Part shown: positions 38,260 to 51,204 of the stretch, in pieces
How positions within the stretch are numbered: position 1 is the first letter of the stretch
Layout: each line of letters opens with the position of its first letter
Assembly (NCBI GenBank): GCA_963576785.1
Contig: OY756150.1
Coordinates: forward strand, 1,116,001 to 1,180,000
Direction of reading: 5' to 3'
DNA length: 64,000 bases
Source: Chlorophyllum brunneum
Taxonomy: Eukaryota > Basidiomycota > Agaricomycetes > Agaricales > Agaricaceae
Notes under the pieces: model-generated
Databases searched by the model: none
Seen by the model: the letters and a program-made list of their open reading frames with translations, nothing else
Told to the model about the DNA's origin: nothing
Position numbers and translations under genes: made by a program

Positions 38260-38264
38260 TTTTT
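38260..38264 (+). terminator. Pol III T-run after tRNA-Arg copy 1
   Basis: Five consecutive T residues 12 bases past the tRNA discriminator base, the usual Pol III stop signal. Confidence 0.6.
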
Positions 38265-38340
38265 GTTTGAAAGCTACATTCATACAAGGCGAGGATCCTA
38301 TTTCTACCGTCTGTCACCCAATTTGCGTCACGTCCACTGC

Positions 38341-39536
38341 TTATGAAGGTAGGAGCTCGATCACTCCTTGCACGAGGCTTTTCATGACCTCTGCCTTCTC
38401 TTTTCCAATGGAAAGTACCTCTTCATGGGAAACGATCTGGGCAGTCGGTAATACAACCGGCCGCCCAGCAAGCTGCGTTCATGGTATTAGCCCTGTAAAA
38501 GAACCAAATGGCACCGAACGCAAACCTCAGCTTCAACCTCTTCCCTGATGCTCCAGTATGACCGGGGAATAACCACGAAATTGGTGACAAGACTAAGCAC
38601 CATCACGTCCATACCTTCCTCTTTCGCCACGACAACTTCAGGCACGGTACTCATGCCGACAACGTCGGCACCAGCGTTCCTAAGAAATCTACCTTCAGCA
38701 GGAGTCTCGTAGGTTGGTCCACTGACCCAGGCATATGTCCCCTCCGCGAGAGCGGACTTCTCAAGAGACAACCGATGAGCTGTTCGGAAGGCAAGACGAC
38801 GAAGAGAAGAGGAATACGCGTCGGAGAGGGGAAGGAACCTTGAATGGTTGGGCGAGGTTTTAGGCCCGAGAAGTGGGTTTGTGCCAGTAAGATTAGGGAG
38901 GGCGATATGATCATGGATAACGACGACTTATTGAACACATTCATGAGAGACTGGGTATCGTCGATGTTCTGGAAACGTACCGGTTCCTACGGGTATCTCT
39001 GGATTTAGAGATCCAGCTGCGTTTGTTACTATAAAAGTATTATCAGCAGTTTTCAAGATAGGGGTATATAGTCACAAAGCGTACTGATGATTTCCTTGGC
39101 ACCAAGCCTTGCCATAACACGGATGGGGTATACGACGGTTGAGAGTGAATGGCCTTCGTAGAAATGGAACTTGGCGAATGTCGGCAAGCCCAGCTATTAA
39201 AGAACCTGATGGACTACACACCCGTCCTAGCATTGCTACAACTGGGATACCATTTTTGCCTAACAAACCAAAGGCAAGCTCACTCTTGTGTCCTGGAACT
39301 AAGAATGAATCAGTAACAATCGTCACGATCCGATTACATCGAGGATCTGTACCAGTACTTGTCCCAAAGCCAGGTATCTTATCATATGGTATCTTCTGTA
39401 TCTTTTGGATGACATCCGCGAGTCCACTCAAGCCAGACCCGCATACGATCCCGACTCGAGGTTGCCGAAGCTCAGGAGGAAGTTGTGATTTTATGAAGTT
39501 AAGGGTAGAAACAAAATCCGAGTCCGATGGTATCAT
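38341..39536 (-). CDS. Purine nucleoside phosphorylase
   Basis: Cytosolic enzyme that cleaves inosine and guanosine with phosphate to free base and ribose-1-phosphate in purine salvage. The yeast counterpart is Pnp1. About 300 residues, six exons. Start MIPSDSDFVSTLNFIKSQLP. The phosphate-binding loop GIVCGSGLSGLADVI follows, then IPGHKSELAFGLL, GRFHFYEGHSL (phosphate-contact His), TNAAGSLNPEIPVGT, HDHIALPNLTGTNPLLGP, WVSGPTYETPAEGRFLRNAG (purine-binding Glu), DVVGMSTVPEVVVAKEEGMD and VLSLVTNFVV (purine-binding Asn). It closes with VSHEEVLSIGKEKAEVMKSL. An upstream extension of the open frame to 39764 is rejected because the 39536 ATG fits the family's start. All catalytic residues are present. 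Confidence 0.93.
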
Positions 39537-42500
39537 TTTTATCCAAGCGTTAGGTAGTCTCCAATGCGGTTGGACGAGGTCAAGGTATACTACTGGCGGA
39601 TGCAACACAGTCGCCCGAACTTCACGGATCATTAATGAATATGCGTCCCTGCAATGTGAGAAAATATGTGTCATCGTGATCACAGCCGGGCGCTCATGAC
39701 GACCGGCCAGCCCACCTTGCTCAATCCAACGAACCGGAAGCACCCAGACTTGTCTCCAGTTCAACGTTCAGATGGTACATTGTTCCAATACACCAGTAAC
39801 AGGGCCCAATGAATTCACCTACTCCGGGCCTGGTAAAAATCACTCTCGACATCGGGCCTCACGGAATACGGCACAGGTCCCTGACAAATTTGGAGCTCTT
39901 TGGCATTTTCTTTCAACCGGGTGCAATTCCAACCTAGATCCCCGCAATACGGGTGAAGTTATTAAGCCTATTTTGTTAAATAGACTTTCACACTTTCTCG
40001 GGATGTATTAACTCGCGTCTCACTATCAACCTGCTTAAACCGCAACGAGAATTCCTCTGCCCTCTCCAATGAAGCCCTAGATGCTGAAACGGACTTGTAC
40101 CCACGCGCGTCACGCCCCGGACCGTGTCCAAAATCCATAAAGCCTTTCACATATCCTTCTTTGGGATGGTTAAATCCAGAAAGCACATTGTTCACGAACT
40201 GGCGCAAAGCGCTGTAGAATGAGGCGGTTTGCTTCGCGTGAGGTATCCAACCATCAATCTTCTTGCTACGCGACCGCAGAAATCACGTCCCGAGCTCCGA
40301 GCAATTGGGGAACACGGATCGATCCTTACGGCCTGCGTTGGCTTGCATTTATTGGGTCGATAGTGGTACAATCTCTTGGTGCCTTTATCATATATTCAAG
40401 TTAGGTTGGTTCGCGCCAAAGGCGAGCCAATATGATGACTCATTCCAGTTTTCTTGGATAAGGGAGGCGACGTCGGCCAGGAGCACCATGGCACCCCTGG
40501 ACTTTCGCACATAGTGCGCCAGGCGCGGATTAACTCCACCTCAAACACAGTCCTTAGGAAAACCTGGCGGCCGCCAATTCCAACTCTCGCTGTAATGATG
40601 GTGTCATCATATGATTTCGTCGTAAGTAACACCCCCCCCGAGCCGACGGCACCTCCCCTTCCCGGGCATTTTCTCTCAGATCACCACTTCCCGTACCAGC
40701 TCGCTTGTACAACGTATGTCACCTAGTCCCTTTTTCCGTGTTATTCGTTCCTCTCGAGTGCACCCAAGCGTCCCGATCGACAACTTTTGACGGCAGAGCT
40801 GGAGTATACCACGTAACGCAGCATCATTATTGTTCCGACTCTATCTGAAAATCTATTCAGCTGATTTTCCTAGCAGGTCACAATTTTAACGCAACAAAGA
40901 GACATATTATATAACTACCGAATCCCTCTAGACCCATTCCAACCCCACGCGCTGTATCTCTGGGACAATGCCCCCTCTCCGAGCTGAACCGTGCTTCTTT
41001 GCCCTGTTATCCTCGCGGCAAAGCTCGAACACGTTATTGTATTCATATTTCGGAGCAAGTATAGCCCACACAACGTTGAAGAATCATTCGACATGCACCC
41101 CATTCGCTGAAACCTTATATCAAGAAGACTACTATGACACAATCCTATCTGATCAGCTGGCTGAAATCCAGCCAAGCATGGAAAGACTGCCTGAAGTCGG
41201 AGCTCCACCCAAACCCGAACACAAAAAGAGAACAAGGGATTGAAGTTTCATCCATCAGATTCGAGAGAATAGATGCCTGCAGCACCTATGGCATGTGTCC
41301 AACCCGTGGCTCAATGCATACGTCAGCCCAAGTTGGTATCAGGGAGCTCAAGACCTGAGGGAAACACAAGCGGCCTTCCACTCTCATCATCAATATGGCA
41401 TCAAGCTTTGACAATAGTACCACTAGTCATGACTGATGTCAGATCCCTGGATCGGTACTCGACTGATTATCCTTCGTCATATCCTCACAATCTCCCTTGC
41501 CGCTGCTTCTTCGAACTTTCTCATTGTTATTTTTGATGCTGACTCTACTAGGGACACTCGACGCTATTCCCCGAACCACGGACAGTCAGTAATCCGAGCC
41601 GTACTTCCCAAGCTCTTAGCACAACCTCAAAGTTACCATTCGTTTCATATCGAATGCGATATGAACTGTCAAGGCTGAAAATGCAGGAGACCACTGCCGC
41701 AATCAACCCGTCCAGTCTGTCCCACATTCCACAGACACCAGAAGCCAGGGAAGCTCAAAGTGAGAATCCTGAACTAGGTTTTAGATCTCCGGATCTGTTC
41801 CCCAAAACGTATGTTTAGGCACCCATTACTTACCCATAACAGTCCAATTGGTTCTACGACTGGCGCTAGCCACCACGTATAGCAGACTTCTCAATGTCCA
41901 TGATTCCGTACCCCCAGCCTTGGGCGTTATTTCCTCCGCGCAACGCGCACTAACTGGCCACTCGCACGTAGCCTTAGCCTGTGTGCATTTCATACCTGTT
42001 CCATCCCGGAACCCGGAACCAGCCACGTGGAATTCTCTTCCTTGTATATACACTCTTTAAGAAGAGCGCAACTTCGAGGGGGGAAAAAAAAGCAAAGACG
42101 GGAGTGCGAGTAGCTCGGGGATTCAATATACTCAAGAGGTTCTAACTTCTGGGCTCCCACACGCAATGGCGGTCGTCATTTTAGTCAACAGTGGATTTAC
42201 GGTACTCCGTAAGCCCTCGGAATATTCCTTAAACTGTCGATAACGTATGGTATCGAGTGCCATATCGATGCCACTCTCCCATCTACCAGTCTCCTGTTCA
42301 TATTCCTCGAACCATTTGTAGCTTCATATTCCCTCTTAGCAACCTCGGCATGATCAGCTCTTCTCCAGAAGAGCTTACCGCCACGTCGAATTTACGAATT
42401 GGTATCAGAAGCCTCGAACCTGACGAAACATGTCGTACTCGCTCGAACCTAATGAATATCTCTCCGAGACTGTCCATCTCCATACCGACGGATCGAGACA

Positions 42501-44111
42501 TCAAGAATTGCTGACTACTGACTACTGACGCATTATTCAAAGGTCCGTCCTAAGGACGACACTTCATTTTGGTTTTGGGAAACAATTTTGATTACCCCGA
42601 GTTACAAGTGCGACCAATCTTTTACAATGCATCGTCGATCTTGGACTCTATAAGACATTTAATGTGTTATTTTCGTGCCTTCCCGAGGCCTGTGGAATGC
42701 CTTTGAAGAAAGCACTGAACAGCGCGTCCAGTGGAGCGCCTGATTCAGAACTCGTCAGCCATCGCATCTTCTTTCCCAAATTTGAATTCCCTATACGTCG
42801 GAAATCATCGAAACCTTCGCCGGAACCAATACCATCGACTGCTTCATCAAAACCGGATGTACCAATCGACGCAAAAACCCGTGTCCGATCCTCAAGAAGT
42901 ACGAATCATTGCCATCAAGTCACCAGTGGGTCGATGGCAGGTACTAAGCGGCCTCATCGGGTGGAATCACTTCAACAATACATCGTCAGACGCAATGTCG
43001 AATCAGAGTGGTATGATGCGAACAGTGGCTGTCATGAATCTGAAGAGACATCGGAACAGAAAAACCAAGACATCGGATGGCAAGTCCCAGTGCTATTCAC
43101 GGGACAACTTACTCACATAATCAGTCACAGGTGCCACCTTGATTTAGCGAAATCCATGTGAGACTGCTCGTCTCCCATCCTGGTAGTAAACGAGCCAGTT
43201 CATAATTTGTCTGGTTGATCCAGAGGCCAAAGGGTAACTCCTGCATGGTAGCTGGTAAATCGTATAGTCTCTTGCCCAGGATGGAAGCCTTCCTGACTTT
43301 TCGGACGACGTTCAACTTTGCAAGGCACTATACCGCCTATGTATCCTGTCTTCCTAAGCTCAGAAGCTTATATCACGACGCCAGCTCCTCAAATGAATGA
43401 AAAAAAAACCCACCGCAAATGATTTTTCACCAGAAGACCGCCGCCCAATATGGCCTTCCACCAAATGGTCTAACGGAGATTACAGTCAACAAACGCAAGT
43501 TTCATAAGTGTCATGCATAGTAACCAGGCGGCTCTCCTCATAGCGCCCACGGTGTGAGCGTGTCAAGACGCTAGCGTAAGAAAGCATAAGTTTCACCATT
43601 ACGAACGTATAATCAGTGAAAGCTACCAATAGTTCTATGAACATGTATACAGAAGTGGTTGTAGTAATGATGTAGAAACTGGGTTGAAGCGAAATAGCGA
43701 AGACGTGTTCCGAAATCCGACGATGGCAAAAAAATGAGCAAGACTAGTAGTATATGAAAGAAGATCCAGAATTAATATGATTGCTGAGAAGAAAAAATTG
43801 ATACATGAACCCCTTGAAGTAACCCGGTCGAAACGGAATGTAGAATGGAAACTCGAACAAGAAATCAGACTACCGTAGTGTAGTCGTGGTGTAGTGTAGT
43901 GTTGGCGCCATGCATGATCGCCGAAGGATGGGTGGGATAGAACGTTGGCATAGAATGCATAAACATACGGTATTGGGGAATGGGCAGCATGGTGTGGCCT
44001 GTTAAAAGTGTAAAAGGGAGAGGGAAGGCAACGGCGAGCGTGGACGAGAAATGAGCAGAAACCGAATAACGTTAGATGGATAAATAAATCGGAGAGACAA
44101 CACAGCGTCGG
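39537..44111. other. 4.6 kb stretch without a supported gene
   Basis: Upstream side of PNP and downstream side of the Zn2Cys6 gene. Several open stretches of 80-165 codons occur on both strands, the longest at 42664-43161 (plus, 165 codons, Ser/Pro-rich). None shows a known motif, signal peptide or convincing chain of introns. A minus-strand stretch at 39968-40207 (GFMDFGHGPGRDARGYKSVS) and one at 40396-40632 look slightly protein-like but stay unassigned. Decayed genes, fast-evolving small genes or long noncoding transcripts are all possible. Confidence 0.4.
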
Positions 44112-47100
44112 TCAACGATAGTCTGCTCCGACGGTGATGGTCAGCCCAAATACCGTACAGCTTCAGGTCTGCACTCACCATAGGTCTCATAAGTTCCAGG
44201 GGGAATATACATGCCAGATACATTAGCCAGGTTAGTATGCTGTGGGTGAGGCAGCATGTGTGGCTGGAGAGACGGCTGGGAATCTTGAAGAGACAAATCA
44301 ATCTCATTTACGCCGCCAACGTTCATCCCGAAGGTGCTAAACCCACCAACATCAGTTGATCCAAGCTGCGAGAAGGTCGAACAATCGCTCCAATATTGGG
44401 GCTGGGCATGACCCTGCGCGTGGGGAGTCATCTTGGACAGGTGAGAATATGGTTGGTGATACTGAGGATGGGAATGGACATGTTGGGCCCCTGTTTGACC
44501 GTGGTGGGAAGAGGTGGTGAGAGGATGTTGAAAAGTGTGCTCATCGACTAGACCGGTGGAATATAACTGGGGTAGGACACTCGTCGACAAAGGGCCACTG
44601 GGTTCTGGCTCCTCCTCTGGATGAAGTTGACGACCCACAATCCCCGCATTGCTATCCTCGCCAATCAGAGGTTGAGATCCGCTGGAAGTAGGAGGGGCAG
44701 TTCGGTTGTCAGTCCATTGGTAACCAGATGTCGGTAGGAGAGTGGGTGGCTGAATCGCATAGGTCTCTGCAACGCCGTGATATTGTTGGTGGTTGATTGG
44801 CCGGTACTGCACTGCTTGGCCAAGCTCTCGCGATGCTTGGCGGCGAACGGCAGGATACACCTGTGCCGTCACCGATCGGATCGGGGTTACATATTCTTCA
44901 GGGCGGTTGAGTGCACCATTGGTTGTAGGTGTTGCAAGAATATCTGGCGCGTCCTCCTCGGGGTGGGGTTTCCTCTTATGACTGTTAATGCCCGAAGTGA
45001 CCATGGTTCTTCGAAGCATCGAATTGCTACTTGTGACGGCAGAGGTACTAGCGCCAGGGCCGATATTCAGGTTCGTTTTGGCTCCAATGAGTAGCTCCAA
45101 GGCTCTTCCCGCACTAGGCCAAACGTCACGCATTGCGGTCAGGGCTTCCAGGCACCGGCGAAGGTTGATATGGGCCTGGGGATGCTCTGGGTAGGCGTTA
45201 ACTAGAAAAGGAAAATGGGCAAGCTTGTTGCAAAATCGAGTACAAAGGCTCTTACGGCTGATGACGTGCATGATGCTCGCGGTGAATACATAGTAGCACA
45301 AGAATACCGAGCATCTGCTGAGTGAATACCGTTCACGATAGGTGGTCACTGTTTCAGGTTTCATCAACAAGCTCCTGGAGATACAAGGACAAGGACTCAC
45401 CAGTAGTAGTAATGTGATTGGCGGCCCTGGCACAAAGCTCGTAACTTTTCCTTGACTTGATCAATTCGAGATCTTCAGGATCGGGCTGGTCATCCGAACC
45501 ACACCTGCGGCTGTGGTTCAAAGCCCGTCGAATGCTGTCAACTCGTATTGAGACCCTCTGCTTAGCAACGGGGGACAAGAAAGCGACTCACAAGGGGCGA
45601 TGTAGGAGTAAAACCGCACACCAATATTGCATATGGAGGGTCAGGATGTGGGGGAGAAGTAAACTGGACGATGTGTCGCGATCGACATTGACTGCAGGGT
45701 CATATCTAAGATGTTCAGGTAAATCGAAGTACCACTTGTCTAGTGCGCCGTCCAGAGTGGCCGTCTGCTTCGTTGTTTCTGCTTGACGATTGACAGGGCG
45801 GGAAATAGGTGAAGTGAGGTTGGCCGGAGAATCAGGAAATGGTCGAACCGCATAGATCGCTTGAATGATTGCGCTGAGAATTCCAGCTAAGAAAGATCAT
45901 TGATAGATATTAGGACTGATGGATGAGATGCTCGGCGAGAGATCATACAGAGCTCGGCACATTTATTGAAGCAAGAGATCACACGTCCAGGAACAGGCGA
46001 AGTCCACTTGCCATCGGCACCAAGAGACTTCCAATCTTCCATTTCCTCCGACTATGATGATGAAGGAATTGGTGTCAGTAAACAAAATCAACCAGTCCAC
46101 ACGACTGACTCACCTCGTCGAGCCCAGGGACTTCTGTATCAAAATCCCTCTCACAAATCATGAGTGGCCTTCCGATATACGCTGAAACGTATTTGTCCAT
46201 AACGATGCAACCGAACCAGATACGCCTGCGTTCACCGAGCTCCCAGTCACCGAAAATACGGCCCTCCTCCGCATGCGCGGACGCTTCAGTCGACTTCGTG
46301 GAGCTGAAGCTTGGCCGTCGCCAGCCCTCTGCGTTCCTATGCATTCCGAGATCCTGAGCCATCCTTATTGCCATTCCGATATATGTCCAAGCGAGTGCCA
46401 TAGCGCCGATTCCAATTTCCCGATAACCCATGAGTAAGAGGGCTTGACATGTACTAGGACGAGACAAGGCGTAAGAAGTGTCGAGTAAGCTCTTGGCAGA
46501 GCTAAAGTATTCCTCGCCCGCAGTCCACATGGAAACTCCGTCCGTGGGTAGAGGTGTCGTTGCGGTGGGCGATGGTGAAGTCTCGATTATTGAAGAGGAG
46601 GATGACGAAGGCGAACCTGCTGTGGGTGCCGGAACATCGTAGCGAGCAGCCAGGGCGAACATTGTCAGTAAGAGGAGGGGTGCGATACGTCGCTTTCGTT
46701 TTATGTAAGGTTTATTATCGACGCTGAGGAGGAACGATCAGATACGTTTGTGGAAGAAAAGGTTCTGTGCACATACCCGTTTCTCCATGCCTCCCAGAAT
46801 CCCTTTTTATGAACGACCGGGAAGGAGGGTTGGACATACGTGAAATACAACTCCAGTAATCTCTCCTGCTCGCCTCTTGGCGGTAGAAGCTGTTCGCCAC
46901 TATTATCAGCCTTCGGTAAGAGGGGGGATAATTCGACACTTCTAGTGCGTTCGGCGGTGAACCCAGATCGCGAAGACGACGCGCCTTCCAACACCGGATG
47001 TTCGTCGGACTTTTCACCGTCCTGCGATTCAATAACCGAGGGGAGAGGTGGCCAAACGCGGGCACCCGGGAACCTCCTATGAGAATGAGGAAGTAGGTTA

Positions 47101-48539
47101 AAACTCGATACTTGAAACGTATCATAAAACCATACCAAATGCCACCCTCGTTTCTCTTGTCAACTCGCTCCTGGTGCCCCAAAAGGTAGAGACCACTGGC
47201 CTGACCGTGATACCTGACTTCCTCATCCTCATTGAGGCTGAGTTCCCCAACCGCCTCGACGAGCTGCTTCTGCTCATCTTCGCCTTCCTGTAAAACGGCT
47301 TCGTTATCTCGGGTCCTTGAGCTTGCGGAATTGGGAGTAGAGGCGGATGAGTTAGTGGGACTGGGGAGAGCCGTGTCGTCATAAACATAATCATCATCGA
47401 GGCGTCGTCGTTGTCGCTCTCGCCCATCTCCCGAGCGGGCGTTATCGTCACTCGAATATGTGGCGACGCGAAGCGATGGTTTGCCGTTTGTCCGAGTAAC
47501 TCGCAGATAGGATGGCTCGCTGGTCCTTCCGGCACCGAGCATGTCAACAACCCTATCCTGCCACTCATTGGAAGGACTGATGGAACGTCAGTTGTGATGA
47601 TCAGCGACAACAACAATTGGCATGGATACATACTGGGTCGAAGTCAGGTCCAATGGCCCGCCTTCTTTCTCCTTTGGGGAATCCGTGGAGGTCGATTCGA
47701 CTGGCTTCTTGTTGGCTGATGTGGATGATTCTGCAACACGTTTGCGACCTTTGACGCCGTAGGGGGAGTTGTCAACCCGAGTAATAATCTCCTTGGCCAA
47801 TGGGTCCTAAAAATACGCCGATATATATATTAGCGGAATGTGTCTCAATAGATGCGCATACGAGACGTACCTGAGCGATATCCCTGAAAAGCGACTGGGC
47901 TCTCGAGTCCTTGCTAGCAAGCATGATGCCAACGAGGGCTTCGGTCTGGTGGAGACGCGCCTCGATGGCATCTATGTACCCCTTGGGTGGACCACGCTTC
48001 CTAGACGGCCCCAGAAAGGTACAGGCTGAATGTATGCGCATTTAGGGCGCATATAATCACTATGTGAGAGAGATGACGCACGGGTTCCGAGCACTATGCA
48101 GCTCTTGCATGGTTCGCTGGTACCAGAACGCTCGCACTTGCACTTTGACTTGCGGCACTGATCACATGCTGAAGCGAATAAGAGATCAACGGGGGATCAA
48201 AAAGATAGACGAAAGCGTACCTTTGCTGCTTCTACGGCGGACGGTGCGGTCTGGAGACGCCTGAGGAAGCTGACTAAGGTAGCCGTGGACGGGGATGTCG
48301 TCGTAGTCGTCCGAGTAGGACATGTGGAGATGGTGGTGGGAGGAAGGAGAGGCGGGGGTGGACCAGGGCTGGGTGTTGTTTGTATTGTTTGTCTGTGAAC
48401 CGAAGCGGTAGAGGGGCGTGGGTGGGTCGGAGGGGGTACGGGACTGATCGTGGGACGGGGCAAACTTGAAGTGGAAGTGGTGAAGAGGGGACAGATCGGG
48501 CGAGGCAGAAGCCTCTGACTTGATTTGTGGGTAGAACAT
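44112..48539 (-). CDS. Zn2Cys6 transcription factor with MHR domain
   Basis: Nuclear regulator of the fungal binuclear-zinc-cluster class, roughly 1,200 residues in many exons. An N-terminal Pro/Ser/His-rich region is followed by the cluster ACDQCRKSKCKCERSGTSEP with CKSCIVLGTPC. The spacing is C-x2-C-x6-C-x8-C-x2-C-x6-C, assembled across two introns (about 48222-48170 and 48078-48018). Then come a linker helix (SRKRGPPKGYIDAIEARLHQ), an acidic linker, and the fungal_trans region (RYHGQASGLYLL, LELYFTYVQPSFPVVHKKGF, TCQALLLMGYREIGIGAMAL, AWTYIGMAIRMAQDLGMHRN, GERRRIWFGCIVMDKYVSAY). The C-terminus is Gln/His/Pro-rich, a likely activation region. A GTGAGT donor near the end gives a stop at 44112; without splicing the stop is at 44141. 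Target genes are unknown; I do not assign an orthologue. Confidence 0.88.
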
Positions 48540-51204
48540 ACCGTCCAGAACCCAGCAGCCGTGCAGTTATATCTTCCTGCCCCCTGGCTCGTCTCGCGAA
48601 CGAACCACCCGATCTCTCCTCGATCGCAGATCCCAACTCAATTTTCACCCTGCCATACCGTGCCGGCCCGCCTCGAACCCATGCGTGTTCGCATTAAATG
48701 CATCACCTAACCGATCTCACGCACACAATCTCCGTATACCACTCCAGAAGAACCTCTTGTTGCTACCCACCCTAGCCCAGAAATTTGCAATTCGACACCT
48801 TAATTTCTTCCCGATCACCACCTCTACAGACGAACCACTTCCCCACAAGTCCCTTCTTGACACCTTCAATCACATCAGACCTCTGGCAAAGGGCACTTCA
48901 GCCCGACACGGATCGGCACCCTTAACTTAGCTAGAAACTGTACCTATTGGCTGTTACTATTTGTCAAGTCCAGACACACGAGAACTTCTCCAGAGTGTTT
49001 CTGCTCCGTGCTCGGACGTACATCATTATCCCCCGTGCTGTTCACTGTTCATCACCACACTGAGTCCGAGGACACAGACATCCCTGACACGACCCTGATC
49101 CAATCGTATTCTGAATCAAAAAAAAACTACCCAGGTACCGCATCATCCCACCAACCCACCAATCGTAAATGGCTTAGGCACCGTTTCGTCTTGACTTTCA
49201 ACGATACAATGTTTGAGCTCTCCCGAAGGCTGCGCTCAGATAATGTATACTTCCGAGGCTGTTGGCTACATCACATCGACACCGGTTTCCGCCATCTCAA
49301 TGAACCATCTGAAAAAAGATTTCGTGACAGAGCGCTTGAAAGTTGACATGCGCTCGCTGTAAATTTTCAGATCCTCTTCCCCGGACACGTGCCATAGCCT
49401 CGAGCGACATACATCTATCTCCAAAATCCCTCGATGCCCCTTCAAACTCAAATTCAAAATTTCGGAACATAATTCACACAAATACTTCACAAGTTATGAT
49501 CCACGGAGCGGAACTACACAATTCGTGACATCATTACCTCTGACCCTCCGTTCTCTCCGTTCCAATTCCCTTCGCTTCATCCCACCAAGTATAAACCTCC
49601 AAATCACTATTTCGCTCCTCATGACACCACTTTAGTATCCCACTCTCTGCGCTGGTGACTAACACATTCGGGAGACCCTCGGTCTCATGGTGTCCCCGGG
49701 TCAACCCTCACGGAACCGACGACTCGGAAGAGGAATTCCCTCTCACGCCGGGAAAACTATGAACCTCAGCCTGAACACGGGTCTCCGTTTTCAATATACC
49801 GTGGTCTATTTCACGTACACCAAGAGATTGGCCAAGTATCAGTCAGACGAAGCCTATCTGAACTGTGTGAGATACAAGGCCAAGGCTCACTGGGCACAGA
49901 CAGGAGTCTAAAGCTCCGGAATTCTTCAGAGAGAGACAGGACAACAAAAGACCTGAGACAACCTCACCTCGCTTAGGCACGAACGTTCGAAAATCCGGGG
50001 GCTGAAAGAGAAGGTTACCCAAGACACGAACCTCTTGAGTTTTGCTCTCTCGTGACCTCTACCTCCTCCGACGCTGATCCTCAAACCATATGCACGGCAA
50101 CAAAGAAAACACCCTCAGAATCAATACGCGATACCATACTATAGCTTCTATCTCTATTAACACCGCCGAATCATCCTAACCACGAAATGTGCGGAAAGGA
50201 AAATCTACGCCATATGGCTTTGAGTTGGTTGTTTTCTCATCGAACGTCCCAAAATCCCGAACTTCAGCACGACTTCTCACACATGACGTAGTCATACTTT
50301 TTGCTCTGCACAACGCCACCGTCGCTGTCCAGTTATTAATATCACCCTCACAACATTGGAATCGAGACTCGCCTACAGAAATTCTAACAAAGGTCCAGAC
50401 CTCCTAATAATTCATTGCAACCTCATGGACCAAAAAATATTACAGGGTTTGTTACATATAAAGCCCAGCACCACGCTGCCCAGCGACAGAATGACACCGG
50501 GGAAAAGCGCAATAAATGGACAAGTGAGGGTCCCGTCGTGAAGGGTGGAGCTTATTCACCTCTCCTCATGACCTTCCGTTCGGCCATCAATTCCGCAGCC
50601 TGAAACAAGCCATAATTTCCATTTCTTTGACTAAGCTATAAGGCTATCTTTGACCAGGCTCTGGATGACCGCCCCTCCCAAGCTACCAGGTCAAGTTGTG
50701 GATGCACACGCTTCGGGTAACCTGACCAGAAAGGCAGGTCCGCCCAGCACCTTGGCACTCGACCAATCAATAGCGAGGTTGAAAGCTCAAATCGATCGAG
50801 GACTATGGCCCAACCCTGGAGTCCTGGACTGATCAGGTGTCGTTTCACCCTCGGATCACTGCTGGTTCCTTGTTTTTGGCAAGTAATTAAGTTACCCGTC
50901 TTGGACTATTTCCTTGTGGTTATGTACATCCTGGTACATCTCACTTTAGTCGTATGCGCACCGTTATAATCACCATTCCATATGAATGGGGAGATGAAAT
51001 ACATATATCGTGCCTGAAATGACAAGTACACACGAGCATTGCAGAAGAGGAAGAAAAACAAAGAATAGGATGGAAGACAGTGTAGATTGTAAGAAAGTCG
51101 ACAACATGAAACGAACATTCCAGACTCGATAGTATTGATAGAGGCTAACAAGTGCCTCAAGTCGGGGAATAAACAAGAGTCCGATACGAGAACATTGGAG
51201 AGAG
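48540..51204. other. 2.7 kb upstream region of the Zn2Cys6 gene
   Basis: Lies between the start of the Zn2Cys6 gene and the stop of the Sds3-family gene, both minus strand. Open stretches are all below 115 codons with no recognisable domain. The left part is CT/CA-rich as in fungal promoters. A minus-strand stretch at 50636-50848 (70 codons) is unassigned. Confidence 0.45.

Noticed and set aside
39537..39764. Longer N-terminus for the purine nucleoside phosphorylase
   Set aside because: The frame is open upstream but the added residues are not part of the family and the ATG at 39536 gives the expected start.
42664..43161. 165-codon plus-strand open frame
   Set aside because: Low-complexity Ser/Pro content and no homologous motif; overlapping frames of similar length on the same strand argue against coding.
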